Source: Vibrio brasiliensis LMG 20546 (GTDB taxonomy: Bacteria; Pseudomonadota; Gammaproteobacteria; Enterobacterales; Vibrionaceae). From it: 64,000 nucleotides of DNA. Position numbers and translations under genes: made by a program. This document shows positions 1 to 8,748 of the stretch, piece after piece. The notes beneath the pieces are model-generated. The model had not been told where the DNA came from and searched no databases. It saw nothing but the letters and a program-made list of their open reading frames with translations. The stretch covers positions 140,402 to 204,401 of the forward strand of contig NZ_AEVS01000008.1 in NCBI RefSeq assembly GCF_000189255.1, written 5' to 3'. Positions within the stretch are counted from its first letter, which is position 1. Every line of letters starts with the position of its first letter.

Positions 1-2
1 TG

Positions 3-557
3 TCGGTCGATAACTCAAATAAGATTGTGGCAAATAATCCAGTGCTCGAAGGTCAGATAGAGTGTCGATTGCAGAAAGAGAGTCGCTATCTGTTTAAGGG
101 GATTATTGAGCAGGGTGAGTTCTATCATATCACTACCTGCAATCCACCGTTTCATAAGTCTTTACAAGAAGCGCAGCAGGGTAGTGCTCGCAAAATCAAT
201 AACTTGTCGACCAATAAAGTCAAACGTGGACAAGCATCATCTGCTTCGAAAAATAAAGTCGCACCAGTGCTTAACTTTGGCGGCCAACAGGCAGAATTGT
301 GGTGTTCTGGAGGCGAAGCCGCCTTTATCAAGAACATGGCGTTTGAAAGTCGTGATTTCGCGCACCAAGTACTGTGGTTTTCTACGCTAATCTCTAAGAA
401 AGAGAATGTTCGTTGGATGCGTAAGAATCTCGAAAAAGCTGGCGCGAAAGAGGTTCAAATCGTAGAAATGAGCCAAGGACAGAAAACCAGCCGCTTTATT
501 GCTTGGACATTCCATACTCAAGAGCAGCGCAAGCAGTGGCTGATGCTAAATAAATAG
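3..557 (+). CDS. rlmF: 23S rRNA (adenine-N6)-methyltransferase RlmF, C-terminal part (runs off left edge)
   Basis: The frame is open from the first bases of the window, so this is the 3' portion of a longer gene; a GTG at 27 is not a real start. The visible part carries the catalytic N6-adenine methylase motif NPPF (codons at 141-152), followed by FGGQQAELWCSGGEAAFI and, near the end, ISKKENV and EMSQGQKTSRFIAWTF. These are signature blocks of the RlmF/YbiN family, which methylates A1618 of 23S rRNA using S-adenosylmethionine. The SAM-binding N-terminal half lies outside the window. A lysine/serine-rich stretch (about 190-260) between the catalytic motif and the FGGQQ block looks like a family-variable loop. 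The assignment comes from recognised motifs and is confident despite truncation. Confidence 0.9.
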   Translation, partial: SVDNSNKIVANNPVLEGQIECRLQKESRYLFKGIIEQGEFYHITTCNPPFHKSLQEAQQGSARKINNLSTNKVKRGQASSASKNKVAPVLNFGGQQAELWCSGGEAAFIKNMAFESRDFAHQVLWFSTLISKKENVRWMRKNLEKAGAKEVQIVEMSQGQKTSRFIAWTFHTQEQRKQWLMLNK

Positions 558-576
558 ATCAAACTAAGGGGGGCAT

Positions 577-771
577 ATGGAATTTGAGATTTATATGCCC
601 TGTGAGCCAGCCTGGATTTGCGACAGCTTCCTGCTGCTGTTTGCGGTTCTGTTTATTATTGGACTTTGTGGATTTATTTATATTCTTTACAAAGAGTACC
701 TAAAGATTCAACGCGCCTCGCGTGTCCGTCGCAGAAGACAAACCCATCATTCTCAGCGTAAAAAACGCTGA
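577..771 (+). CDS. small single-pass membrane protein, function unknown
   Basis: This 64-residue ORF begins 19 bases after the rlmF stop and is preceded by a very strong purine-rich ribosome binding site (AAGGGGGG, about 3 nt before the ATG at 577). The protein has one clear hydrophobic segment at residues 16-38 (FLLLFAVLFIIGLCGFIYIL). A strongly basic tail rich in Arg, His and Lys follows, which by the positive-inside rule would sit in the cytoplasm. Three cysteines lie in or near the membrane segment. It ends one base before the convergent gene at 773. I do not recognise a family. The ribosome binding site and biased composition argue for a real gene, probably co-transcribed with rlmF. Confidence 0.6.
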   Translation: MEFEIYMPCEPAWICDSFLLLFAVLFIIGLCGFIYILYKEYLKIQRASRVRRRRQTHHSQRKKR

Positions 772-772
772 T

Positions 773-1318
773 TCACTCCTCACTCTCTAAATTGGCCAAA
801 TAGATTAAGGTACTGGTTCTGTTGGGCTGGTGTTGTAGCGCACGTTCAAAATAGTTCCATGCCTGGTCTGAGTTTCCGGCTTTCAGTGCGCAAAGACCCG
901 CGTTCTCATAACTCTCCGCAATTGCATAGTAGTCTTGCAATCGGGTGGCTTGTAATAGTAGGGCTAGCGCTTGTTGATACTTACCTTGGCGGCAGAGAAA
1001 AGTACCATAGTTGTTTAGCACGTTACCGTTGTCAGGATGGGTGCGCAGCGTGTACTCATAAAGATGTTTTGCCTTTGTCATCTCACCAACAATATCCAGA
1101 TATCGCGCCATCGCAAGTTGAGCCCGATAGTATTTGGGGTCAACTTCGAGCGCTGTCGAGAGGCTTTCATAGGCTTTTGGATAATAGCCTCGTTGTAAAT
1201 AGGCAATACCAAGCTCAATCCGGGCGTCTGCTTGCTGGCGCGCGGGGTAATCCAACTCTGGCAAAGAGCGGGTGCAACCGTATAGGACAATCAAACTCAA
1301 TAACAAAGCACGTATCAT
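773..1318 (-). CDS. PilF/PilW-like TPR lipoprotein
   Basis: The product is a 181-residue predicted lipoprotein: a short hydrophobic signal ends in the lipobox LYGC with Cys15 as the acylated residue. Helical TPR repeats follow, with motifs such as GIAYLQRGYYPKAYESLSTA, NNYGTFLCRQGKYQQAL and YENAGLCALKAGNSDQAWNY. The pattern matches the type IV pilus secretin pilotin family PilF/PilW, whose members sit at the inner face of the outer membrane and help the secretin assemble. It is shorter than the usual family member (around 230-250 residues) and no pilus gene is next to it, so it may be a paralogue with another role. The gene is convergent with the small membrane protein gene and is a single unit. 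Confidence 0.65.
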   Translation of the reverse strand: MIRALLLSLIVLYGCTRSLPELDYPARQQADARIELGIAYLQRGYYPKAYESLSTALEVDPKYYRAQLAMARYLDIVGEMTKAKHLYEYTLRTHPDNGNVLNNYGTFLCRQGKYQQALALLLQATRLQDYYAIAESYENAGLCALKAGNSDQAWNYFERALQHQPNRTSTLIYLANLESEE

Positions 1319-1429
1319 ATCGGGAGAAAGTTGTTGTTTGATAGGGCAAGGTTATCGGGACAGTCGCATTAAGGGCAGGAGGGATTACTGGGGCTGGAAT
1401 GGAAGAGCGATTAAATGTACTCAGAAATG

Positions 1430-1463
1430 AAAACGGGGTATGACTAAGTAAGTCATACCCCGC
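1430..1463 (-). terminator. intrinsic terminator of metA
   Basis: A perfect 12-bp inverted repeat (1434-1445 with 1451-1462, loop of 5) lies just downstream of the metA stop. On the minus strand it is followed by TTTTCATTT. It is the clearest Rho-independent terminator in this part of the window. Confidence 0.88.
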
Positions 1464-1478
1464 ATATAAGCGCGGAGA

Positions 1479-2420
1479 TTAGTCGTCTTTCGTGAAGTTA
1501 GCTTCGCTAAAGTGATCAAGGTCGTAAGGCGTTTGCTGGTAAACACAGTAGTTAAGCCAGTTAGCAAACAGTAAGTGTCCATGGCTACGCCAACTTGCGC
1601 ATGGCTTATTGTCTGGGTTGTTGTTCGGGTAATAGTTAACCGGAATTGCCGGCTCCATTCCTTCACCCAAGTCGCGAACATATTCGTGGTGCAGAGTATG
1701 AGAGTCGTATTCAGGATGACCAGTGACAAACACATTTCGCTTATCTTTGGTTGCCGCCAGATAGACGCCTGCGACATCCGATGTTGCAAGAATATCTAAG
1801 TCGGTATGCTCTTCTAGGTACTCTGGTGAGAAGTCTGCGTAGCGAGAGTGAGGCGCTAAGAAGGTATCGTCGAAGCCGCGTAGAACAGGATGATAAGGCT
1901 GATGGATTTTGTGATGATAAACACCGGAGAGCTTTTCTTTACGAGTACGTTTAGGAAGATCGTACAGTAGCTTAAGACCAGCTTGCGCTGCCCAACAAAC
2001 ATAGAGTGTCGAAGTAACGTGGTCTTTAGCCCAGTTCATGATTGACTGTAAATGCTCCCAGTAAATCACGTCTTCAAACTGCACTAAGCCCAAAGGTGCT
2101 CCGGTAATGATCAAGCCATCGAAGTTGCGACCTTTGACCATTTCAAACTGACGGTAGAAGTTGTCCAGGTGCTCGGTTGGCGTGTTTTTGCTTGGCCTGT
2201 CATCGATACGTAATAGCTCGATATCCACTTGCAGCGGGCTGTTAGACAGTAGACGTAGAAACTGGGTTTCTGTCTCTATCTTTTTCGGCATAAGATTCAG
2301 GATCAGAACTTTTAGCGGACGAATCTCCTGAGTCGACGCACGCGATTCTGGCATGATGAAAATGTTCTCAGTGCGTAACACGTCAGAAGCAGGTAGTTGA
2401 TCGGGGATCTTAATAGGCAC
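1479..2420 (-). CDS. metA: homoserine O-succinyltransferase (MetA)
   Basis: This 313-residue protein is the first enzyme of methionine biosynthesis from homoserine; it transfers an acyl group, normally succinyl in this lineage, from acyl-CoA to homoserine. The catalytic triad of the family is in register: Cys142 in YVCWAAQAG, and His235 and Glu237 in TGHPEYD, the same numbering as the E. coli enzyme. Other family blocks are LILNLMPKK near residue 40 and [12 protein letters not shown] near 105. The ATG at 2420 has a good AGGGAG ribosome binding site. A MetJ-like operator lies about 25 bases upstream and a strong terminator follows. Acyl donor preference (succinyl or acetyl) cannot be read with certainty from sequence alone. 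Confidence 0.95.
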   Translation of the reverse strand: MPIKIPDQLPASDVLRTENIFIMPESRASTQEIRPLKVLILNLMPKKIETETQFLRLLSNSPLQVDIELLRIDDRPSKNTPTEHLDNFYRQFEMVKGRNFDGLIITGAPLGLVQFEDVIYWEHLQSIMNWAKDHVTSTLYVCWAAQAGLKLLYDLPKRTRKEKLSGVYHHKIHQPYHPVLRGFDDTFLAPHSRYADFSPEYLEEHTDLDILATSDVAGVYLAATKDKRNVFVTGHPEYDSHTLHHEYVRDLGEGMEPAIPVNYYPNNNPDNKPCASWRSHGHLLFANWLNYCVYQQTPYDLDHFSEANFTKDD

Positions 2421-2444
2421 AGCTTTCTCCCTAAGCTTTATTGT

Positions 2445-2460
2445 GGACGTCTATACTTCC
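2445..2460 (-). promoter_or_regulatory. MetJ-like operator upstream of metA
   Basis: Read on the minus strand, two adjacent 8-mers GGAAGTAT and AGACGTCC match the MetJ box consensus AGACGTCT at 5 of 8 and 7 of 8 positions. The pair ends about 25 bases before the metA start, where a repressor using S-adenosylmethionine as corepressor would block transcription. A third box on either side is not evident. Confidence 0.6.
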
Positions 2461-2550
2461 AAACTTAACCCAATCAAAGTGAGATGTCGATAGCTATATC
2501 GAGCCAATTTATAATATGATTCTCAGCAACGACAGCAAACGATGTGAATT

Positions 2551-2946
2551 ATGACTGTAAAACTGACGCTGATTCGCGGCCTGCCGGGTTCTGGTAAAAG
2601 TACTTTAGCTAAGACAATCAATGCGCAGCACCTCGAAGCCGATATGTTCTTTATCAACCAAGATGGTGAGTATGTCTATCAAGCTGACAAGATTGCTGAC
2701 GCGCACCAATGGTGTCAGGCAATGGCAGAGCAGTGCCTTAAACAGAAACAAGATGTGGTGGTGTCCAATACCTTTGTTCAGCGCTGGGAAATAATGCCTT
2801 ACTTTAAGATGGCAAAACGCTACAAAGCCGAGTTTGAAGTACTTGAATGTACTAATGATTACGGCAACATTCATGGCGTGACACAAGAAACAATCAACAG
2901 TATGAAAAAACGGTGGCAGCAATGGCGAAACGTACGCCAGTCGTAG
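2551..2946 (+). CDS. small P-loop ATPase/kinase-like protein
   Basis: This 131-residue protein opens with a Walker A motif, RGLPGSGKSTLAK, at residues 9-21, followed by a short P-loop kinase fold. EADMFF follows the first helix, DVVVSNTFVQRWEIMPYF resembles a Walker B/lid region, and an ETINSMKKRWQ helix closes the protein. The layout resembles the AAA_33/zeta-toxin-like and NEDD4-binding-protein-2-like kinase group, which phosphorylates small molecules or polynucleotide ends; the substrate cannot be inferred. Its last 25 bases overlap the following DUF3859 gene in another frame, which suggests translational coupling. A perfect TATAAT lies at about 2512-2517, but no convincing -35 element was found. 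Confidence 0.65.
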   Translation: MTVKLTLIRGLPGSGKSTLAKTINAQHLEADMFFINQDGEYVYQADKIADAHQWCQAMAEQCLKQKQDVVVSNTFVQRWEIMPYFKMAKRYKAEFEVLECTNDYGNIHGVTQETINSMKKRWQQWRNVRQS

Positions 2947-3359
2947 AAATGGCGTCTTACGGAATCTATCAAGGGTGGGATTCCAACGCGAAAAAACTTC
3001 CCCAGATTGCAGAGTTTACAACCAAGGTTCCAGCCGATGAAGATATCGAGTTTGGCTTTATCGTTAACATCAAAAAGGCCAAAGGTGAGGTGATTGAGTT
3101 CTGTATTGATCATCCGGGTGTGTTAGGTAAAAAAGGCCAAATGTTGGAGCCTTTCACCGGGGATATGCATGTTGGTAGCAATGATTGGGATTTCTATCTC
3201 GGTGATACTATTCAACTCCTTGATCCTATAAATGGCTTTGAGTCCAATATCGGCAAATGGCGGATGATGATTTCAATCAAAGGTAGCATCGTTGCGGAGA
3301 AAACCTTTGATGTTTATGCGCGCGATGAGGGAGAGTTCTGGAAGCAACGAGGGTTTTAG
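2922..3359 (+). CDS. DUF3859 domain protein
   Basis: The product is about 145 residues. I chose ATG 2922 over the GTG at 2913 because the family begins near the block VEMASYGIYQGWD. Recognisable blocks are DIEFGFIVNIKKAKGEV, IDHPGV and NDWDFYLGDTI, followed by a Trp-containing IGKWRMMI strand and AEKTFDVY at the end. These give the beta-rich pattern of DUF3859, a family of unknown function. The gene overlaps the 3' end of the P-loop gene, so the two probably form one transcription unit. No signal peptide or membrane segment is visible, so a cytoplasmic location is inferred. Confidence 0.7.
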   Translation: MAKRTPVVEMASYGIYQGWDSNAKKLPQIAEFTTKVPADEDIEFGFIVNIKKAKGEVIEFCIDHPGVLGKKGQMLEPFTGDMHVGSNDWDFYLGDTIQLLDPINGFESNIGKWRMMISIKGSIVAEKTFDVYARDEGEFWKQRGF

Positions 3360-3504
3360 CTCTAGTAGCACAGGGATGTTGTAAACTGATATATCGAATC
3401 ATTATTAAGTTAATAAAGATTAATAACTTAGATATATATCAAACCAAGCATGAGCGATTTCTAATAAACTGAACAGTCAGTAATAGAAATATAATATATA
3501 GCCA

Positions 3505-6231
3505 ATGAAGCAAATGCGCGTATTAAACCTCAACTTGCAAACTAAGACCGCTCTTTACTTTTTGCTGGGTCTACTGGGCGTTACACTTAGCTGTTTGTAC
3601 ATTACACGCTATTTTTTCGTTGTTAGCTTGACGGGTTTAGAGACTCTGGAGTCAAATCGCGCAAGTCTGCAGGCTCGTAACGTCATTACTATGATGAGCG
3701 ACAAGCTTGAAGACCATTCCTATGACTGGGCATATTGGGACGAAACCAACGACGTGTTACTTGGTAAAGACCTAATAGGATATCGCGAGCGCAACTTTCA
3801 TCCTGATTCACTCGATGCATTAGATGTCGATTTGATGATGTTGACCAGTTTACATGGCGAGTTCGTCGATGCGGTTGCATTAATTGAAGGGGACTCACAA
3901 TTGCTTTTCACGCAAGTGTTGGACCACCCTCAAGTTACTAAGCATATTTCGCGGATGAACAGCGTACTAGACAGCAGTCGAGACAGTCTAAGTGGCCTGT
4001 TTAAGATTGAGGGCGAAATTTGGACATTAGCCATTACTCCTGTACGAAATAGCGATGGCACGTCTGCTTCCTCTGGCTGGATAATCTGGGGTCAAAACCT
4101 TTCTCTGCGCTTCCCTGGTGATTTTAGTGAGATTTTAGTTGCAGAAAGCCAGATTGTTCCTCTTAGTGATAGTCCGGCTAATCATAGCCCTGAAACGAAT
4201 AATCACATTGAAAAAACCAAACAGGCTTTGATTCAATCGGCAGACCTTTATGGTGTGTCGGGGCAGGTTGTGGCACATCTTACAACCACTATCGAGCGCA
4301 ACTACTATCAGAAAGGTAACATTCTTTTTGCTTACCTGCTTGGCGCAGTAGCCATCGTTACCATCATCATCTCTCTGGCGACCTATTTCACGTTTAAGCG
4401 ACGGGTAGCGGTGCGCTTTTCTGATTTAGAAAAAGATATTGATGAGCTGTTCTCAGCCTATCAACTTGAAGGTCTCGATCAACCGAATAAAGATGAACTG
4501 GATCGGTTAGCTAAACTGGTGCAAACGCTGGCAATCAATACATCGGCGGCTAAAGAGCAGTTACATGATGCAGAACAGAAGTTTACCGCCCTCTATCAAA
4601 GCCGAACGACTGCGATTTTGTTGATTAGGGCGAGAGTCATTGTTGATATTAACCCTACGGCGTTGTCACTACTGGATTACCAAAGGGATGACTTGATTGA
4701 TCAGCCTTTGGATAAACTGTGCCCAGATAGCGATCAGCCTGAGTGCCAGATTGATGGCATGTATCAGAGCTTTAAACAAGGTCAGACTCAGTTTGAAGCC
4801 CAAATGTTAACCAGTAGTGGCGAAGAGATCGACTGTAAGATTGAAATCAGTCTAATACAGTATCAGGGTCAACCAGCACTGATGTTGTCGGTGGTGGATG
4901 TACGTGAACATAAGCAGCAGGCAAAAATGATCGAAGATCTTGTCGAACGTGATCACCTGTCGGGTTTATGGAACCGAAAATCGATAATGGAAAAAGCGCG
5001 CAACTTGCTTGCTTCAGCTCCGAATCGCTTCTCGTTTATGTATGTCACCATTCCAAACCTATCTCATATTTCGGAGGTATACGGTCACCAGACATTCGAT
5101 GCTTCTATGGAGCTGATTGCCAATCTGTTTGGTGACACTTTAGCACCGTATCCGGTCGGAAGAATTAGTGAACATGAGTTTTTGGTACTGATCCCGAATC
5201 GTTTGGAATGTGAACAGGCGACTGGTAGCGCAGCGAAAATGATTGAAGCGTTATTAGAAAAGCAGACTGTTGAAAATGTAGAGCTGGATTTGAAGTGCGA
5301 TATTGCTTTCGTCAGTCCGGGTATCACCCACGAGCCGCTGGATATACTCATTCAGGCTGCGATTCATAGTATTGCTACTGACAAAGCTAACCGCCGTGAA
5401 GTTAATGTGATCACTATTGACAGTGATATGTTTGACTCAGCGAAAACTGCGATCGCTATTAAACGTGATCTCTCAGGTGCAATTGCCAACGGTGATATCT
5501 ATTCCGTATATCAACCTATTGTTGATACCGGCAGCGGTGAAATCAATGGCTTTGAAGCGCTGGCTCGCTGGCAGCATCAACAGTTTGGTTTCATCTCTCC
5601 TGGGGTATTTATTCCGCTTGCCGAACAGAGCCATTTGATTATTGCTCTGGGGGAAAGCATCCTCGAACAGGCGTGTCAGTTCATCGAATCGGTAAATAAA
5701 CTACGCAGTGAAAATGGCCAAACCATGCTGACAATGCACGTCAACTTGAGCGCATCCCATTTCTATCATACTGAGCTGCCCAAATATCTAGCGATGCTAA
5801 TCGACAAGTATCAGCTCCAACCGGGTCAACTGGTCATTGAGGTGACCGAAAGCATGCTGATGGGAGACGAAGCAGAAGTGACGAGTCGTATGGAGCAGAT
5901 GAAGTCATTAGGTCTGCTGTTTGCTCTTGACGACTTCGGAACGGGTTACTCTTCATTTAGTACCTTGTGTAGTTTCCCATTGGATATCGTCAAGTTAGAT
6001 AAATCTTATATCGACCAGATTGAGAGTAATGACCGGGCTAAAAGCTTAGTGAGGAACATTGCCAATATGGCTCAGGAACTTGGCCTAACAACGGTCGCTG
6101 AAGGTGTGGAAACCGCCTCTCAGGCTCGCAAGCTCAAGAGCTGGAACATCGAGGAGATTCAGGGTTACTATTTCTACAAACCTATGCCGTCAAATCAGGT
6201 ACTAAAGTTGCTCAAGTCGGCTCGAAGCTGA
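3505..6231 (+). CDS. CHASE4-PAS-GGDEF(degenerate)-EAL cyclic-di-GMP phosphodiesterase
   Basis: This is a 908-residue inner-membrane signalling protein. Membrane segment 1 (about residues 14-40) is followed by a periplasmic CHASE4 domain with the typical DWAYWDET near residue 75. Membrane segment 2 (about 272-297) follows, then a linker, a PAS domain (about 350-465), a GGDEF domain and an EAL domain (about 645-900). The GGDEF active site reads ISEHEF near residue 553, so cyclase activity should be lost. The EAL domain keeps its catalytic set: EALARW (Glu684), the Asn of HVNLSA, EVTES, DDFGTGYSS, VKLDKS and AEGVET. I infer a sensor-controlled phosphodiesterase that lowers c-di-GMP. TATAAT occurs 10 bases before the ATG and no clear ribosome binding site precedes it, so the start could be Met4. 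Confidence 0.9.
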   Translation: MKQMRVLNLNLQTKTALYFLLGLLGVTLSCLYITRYFFVVSLTGLETLESNRASLQARNVITMMSDKLEDHSYDWAYWDETNDVLLGKDLIGYRERNFHPDSLDALDVDLMMLTSLHGEFVDAVALIEGDSQLLFTQVLDHPQVTKHISRMNSVLDSSRDSLSGLFKIEGEIWTLAITPVRNSDGTSASSGWIIWGQNLSLRFPGDFSEILVAESQIVPLSDSPANHSPETNNHIEKTKQALIQSADLYGVSGQVVAHLTTTIERNYYQKGNILFAYLLGAVAIVTIIISLATYFTFKRRVAVRFSDLEKDIDELFSAYQLEGLDQPNKDELDRLAKLVQTLAINTSAAKEQLHDAEQKFTALYQSRTTAILLIRARVIVDINPTALSLLDYQRDDLIDQPLDKLCPDSDQPECQIDGMYQSFKQGQTQFEAQMLTSSGEEIDCKIEISLIQYQGQPALMLSVVDVREHKQQAKMIEDLVERDHLSGLWNRKSIMEKARNLLASAPNRFSFMYVTIPNLSHISEVYGHQTFDASMELIANLFGDTLAPYPVGRISEHEFLVLIPNRLECEQATGSAAKMIEALLEKQTVENVELDLKCDIAFVSPGITHEPLDILIQAAIHSIATDKANRREVNVITIDSDMFDSAKTAIAIKRDLSGAIANGDIYSVYQPIVDTGSGEINGFEALARWQHQQFGFISPGVFIPLAEQSHLIIALGESILEQACQFIESVNKLRSENGQTMLTMHVNLSASHFYHTELPKYLAMLIDKYQLQPGQLVIEVTESMLMGDEAEVTSRMEQMKSLGLLFALDDFGTGYSSFSTLCSFPLDIVKLDKSYIDQIESNDRAKSLVRNIANMAQELGLTTVAEGVETASQARKLKSWNIEEIQGYYFYKPMPSNQVLKLLKSARS

Positions 6232-6236
6232 CTCTG

Positions 6237-6263
6237 AACGCCTCCTCAATCGGGGGCGTTTTT
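6237..6263 (+). terminator. intrinsic terminator of the EAL gene
   Basis: A GC-rich hairpin (6238-6245 with 6252-6259, one G-U pair, 6-nt loop) runs directly into TTTTT. It starts six bases after the stop codon. Confidence 0.82.
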
Positions 6264-6535
6264 ACATGTTCCTCGTGCCGACTCTTAGGGGAGTACTAAG
6301 GTTTATGAGTACTAACAACTTTGGCTATTCAGTTGGTATGTAAAACAAGAAATTTCGACGGCTATGTGTTCTGGCAACTATTTAGTTGAAAGGGAGGCAA
6401 CGAAACACTCGAAAACATGATAACCATAAAATTTGTACTGCTACTTTGGTTTGTCGGCTAGCGTGACCTGATTAACAAGTCTATACCTAACAATACCGTC
6501 TATTTAAATCGCTTTGGTTAGGCTTAGGAGTCGAA
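6264..6535 (+). other. intergenic leader of the chemoreceptor gene
   Basis: No gene is apparent here. A 9-bp direct repeat GAGTACTAA occurs at 6291-6299 and 6307-6315 with a 16-bp period and could be a tandem protein-binding site. An AGGAG ribosome binding site precedes the ATG at 6536. I looked for a c-di-GMP riboswitch and for a sigma-28 promoter and found neither. Confidence 0.4.
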
Positions 6536-8710
6536 ATGGCATTAAGAAATATCCCTCTAAAGTTTAAGATTGCGCTTGGTGCAGGCATCCCACTGACTTT
6601 GCTTGTTTTCCTTTCTATTGTTTCTATTTCAAGCTCTCGTTCTTTGGTAACAACCAGTGGAATGGTCGACCATACTCATAAAGTCATAGAGCAGGCAATG
6701 AAGATTGAGGCTGCTGCTGTTGATATGGAAACTGGTATGCGTGGTTATTTACTTGCGGGTAAGGAAGACTTTTTGCAACCTTATAAGAATGGCCAGCAGG
6801 AGTTCACACGGCTTGTCGCAGATCTAAAAGGGACGGTCAGTGATAACCCAACTCAAGTAAATCGCCTTGGTGAAATTGAAACAACAATCAATGCGTGGCT
6901 GACTAATGTCACCGAACCCGCAATAGAATTACGCCGACAAATTGGACACGCTAAAACCATGGACGATATCGCCGATATTGTCGCCGAAGCAAGAGGAAAG
7001 GTTTACTTTGATAAGTTTCGTGGCCAAGTTGACTTGTTTGTCGAGCGCGAAACTAAACTACTAAAACAACGCCAACAGGAAAACGAATCAAACTTCAACA
7101 GTAGCGTGCGTTTGTTGGACGAAGTGAATACTCAGAGTTTTATATCGTCACAAGATTACCGAGAACTCTCAACATCATTGAGCTCTTTGAATGAAGCGAG
7201 TGATTGGGTTAACCATACGCATAAGGTGATTGAAGCAGCGCAACAAATCCTCGCTTCTGCTGTCGATATGGAAACGGGAATGAGAGGTTTCTTACTGGCT
7301 GGCCAGTCGCAGTTCTTAAACCCCTATAACGAAGGCAGCAAGAGATTCTATCAAGATATTGAATCACTGAAGAGCACGGTAAGTGATAACCCGGCTCAGG
7401 TTACGCTACTCAGTGAAATGAAGTCGACCATCGAGGAGTGGCAGAAAGAAGTCGTTACACCAGTCATTCAGTTAAGGACCGATATTGGCGACGCAAAAAG
7501 TATGAATGACATGGCGGCCTTAGTTGGAGAAGCGAGAGGTAAGGTCTACTTCGATAAGTTTCGTTCTCAGATTGCTGACTTTATCGCCATGGAAGATAGC
7601 TTGATGATCGAACGTCAGGCGTCTGCTCAAATTGCTGCGCAATCGATGGAAAACACCCTGATTTTTGGAACACTGTTGGCAATCACACTTGGCGCGATGA
7701 TCTCTTGGGGTGTGATAAAAGCTATCACAGAGCCGGTTTCAGAGGTGGCAAAAGGGCTTGAGCTGCTTGCTGGTGGTGATCTTACCGCAAGTCTCTCTGT
7801 TAGCTCTAAGGATGAATTAGGCCAAATGGCACAAAGCTTTAACCAAGCGGTAGGAAAAACTAATAGTGCAATGGTTCAAGTTCTCTCAACTACAGACGAA
7901 GTTGTCAGTGGCTCGGTTGCAATTAGTCAGGCCAATACTGATATGACGCGGGAGCTTGAACTGCAGGCGGATAAAGTCGCGCAGATTTCAGCCTCTATTG
8001 AGGAGATGTCAGTCAGTATTCAAGAGGTCGCAACCAAATCAGCAGATGCGACAGCGTGTGCTCAAGATGCAGGGGTCAAGGCTAATTCAGGTGGGCGAAT
8101 CGTTGCCAGCACCATAGAAGGTATGAACTCTATCAACGAAGCGGTGACGGCATCATCGAACAGTGTTGCTGAGTTGGGTAAACGTGGAGCACAGATTGGT
8201 GAAATCATTAATGTGATTAATGATATTGCTGAACAAACCAACTTATTGGCCCTCAATGCTGCAATTGAAGCTGCTCGCGCCGGGGAAGCGGGCAGGGGCT
8301 TCGCTGTCGTAGCAGATGAAGTTCGAGCTCTGGCAGATAGAACCACAAGTGCGACTAAAGAAATTGGTGAGTCTATTGAGGCGATACAGAGTGAAACAAA
8401 TGAAGCGGTGACGCGAATGGAGTCGGGCACAAGTCATGTCCATGAGGGGCTCAGTCTGGCGACCGAAGCTGGCAATAGTTTGGAAGATATCGTCAGTGGC
8501 GCGCAGCAAGTGGCGAGTATGATTGATAGCATTGCAGCGGCAGCAGAAGAGCAGTCTCTTGCCAGTAGTGAGGTGGCCAAAAACGTAGAAACTGTTTCAG
8601 AGGCGTCACAAAATGCCAATCAACAGGCAGGTATGGCATCAGGTTCAGCGCAAGAGTTAGCTAATAAAGCAGAGTCACTACGACAAATGGTCAATCAATT
8701 TAAAGTGTAA
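6536..8710 (+). CDS. methyl-accepting chemotaxis protein with tandem CHASE3 sensor domains
   Basis: This 724-residue chemoreceptor has an N-terminal membrane segment (about 13-33) and a periplasmic region built of two homologous CHASE3 modules, each starting HTHKVIE (residues about 46 and 227). Each contains DMETGMRG followed by the LAG and PY elements, and each ends with [13 protein letters not shown] second membrane segment (about 372-395), a HAMP domain and a methyl-accepting signalling domain follow. The receptor tip is unmistakable ([34 protein letters not shown]) and interacts with CheA and CheW. There is no C-terminal CheR-docking pentapeptide. The ligand is unknown; CHASE3 domains are periplasmic helical bundles. 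Start ATG 6536 has an AGGAG site and a bidirectional terminator follows the stop. Confidence 0.93.
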   Translation: MALRNIPLKFKIALGAGIPLTLLVFLSIVSISSSRSLVTTSGMVDHTHKVIEQAMKIEAAAVDMETGMRGYLLAGKEDFLQPYKNGQQEFTRLVADLKGTVSDNPTQVNRLGEIETTINAWLTNVTEPAIELRRQIGHAKTMDDIADIVAEARGKVYFDKFRGQVDLFVERETKLLKQRQQENESNFNSSVRLLDEVNTQSFISSQDYRELSTSLSSLNEASDWVNHTHKVIEAAQQILASAVDMETGMRGFLLAGQSQFLNPYNEGSKRFYQDIESLKSTVSDNPAQVTLLSEMKSTIEEWQKEVVTPVIQLRTDIGDAKSMNDMAALVGEARGKVYFDKFRSQIADFIAMEDSLMIERQASAQIAAQSMENTLIFGTLLAITLGAMISWGVIKAITEPVSEVAKGLELLAGGDLTASLSVSSKDELGQMAQSFNQAVGKTNSAMVQVLSTTDEVVSGSVAISQANTDMTRELELQADKVAQISASIEEMSVSIQEVATKSADATACAQDAGVKANSGGRIVASTIEGMNSINEAVTASSNSVAELGKRGAQIGEIINVINDIAEQTNLLALNAAIEAARAGEAGRGFAVVADEVRALADRTTSATKEIGESIEAIQSETNEAVTRMESGTSHVHEGLSLATEAGNSLEDIVSGAQQVASMIDSIAAAAEEQSLASSEVAKNVETVSEASQNANQQAGMASGSAQELANKAESLRQMVNQFKV
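6665..7618 (+). repeat. internal CHASE3 duplication within the chemoreceptor gene
   Basis: The sensor region of the chemoreceptor consists of two related units, about 6665-7075 and 7208-7618, offset by about 181 codons. They share the protein blocks [23 protein letters not shown] and [12 protein letters not shown]. The DNA has diverged at many codon positions, so the duplication is not recent. Confidence 0.8.
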
Positions 8711-8716
8711 GCAAAA

Positions 8717-8748
8717 AGGCTGGTTAGTAACCAGCCTGTACTTTTTTA
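8717..8748. terminator. bidirectional terminator between chemoreceptor and ABC-2 operon
   Basis: A perfect 9-bp stem (8717-8725 with 8729-8737, loop of three) is flanked by an A-run on the left and CTTTTTT on the right, so it can stop transcripts from both convergent genes. It overlaps the last codons of the minus-strand permease gene. Confidence 0.82.

Noticed and set aside
859-1341. A 160-residue ORF antisense to the PilF-like gene
   Set aside because: The minus-strand gene has a lipobox and TPR pattern; the antisense frame shows no protein-like pattern.
6264-6535. Possible c-di-GMP riboswitch before the chemoreceptor gene
   Set aside because: The conserved GEMM core elements were not found in the order required.
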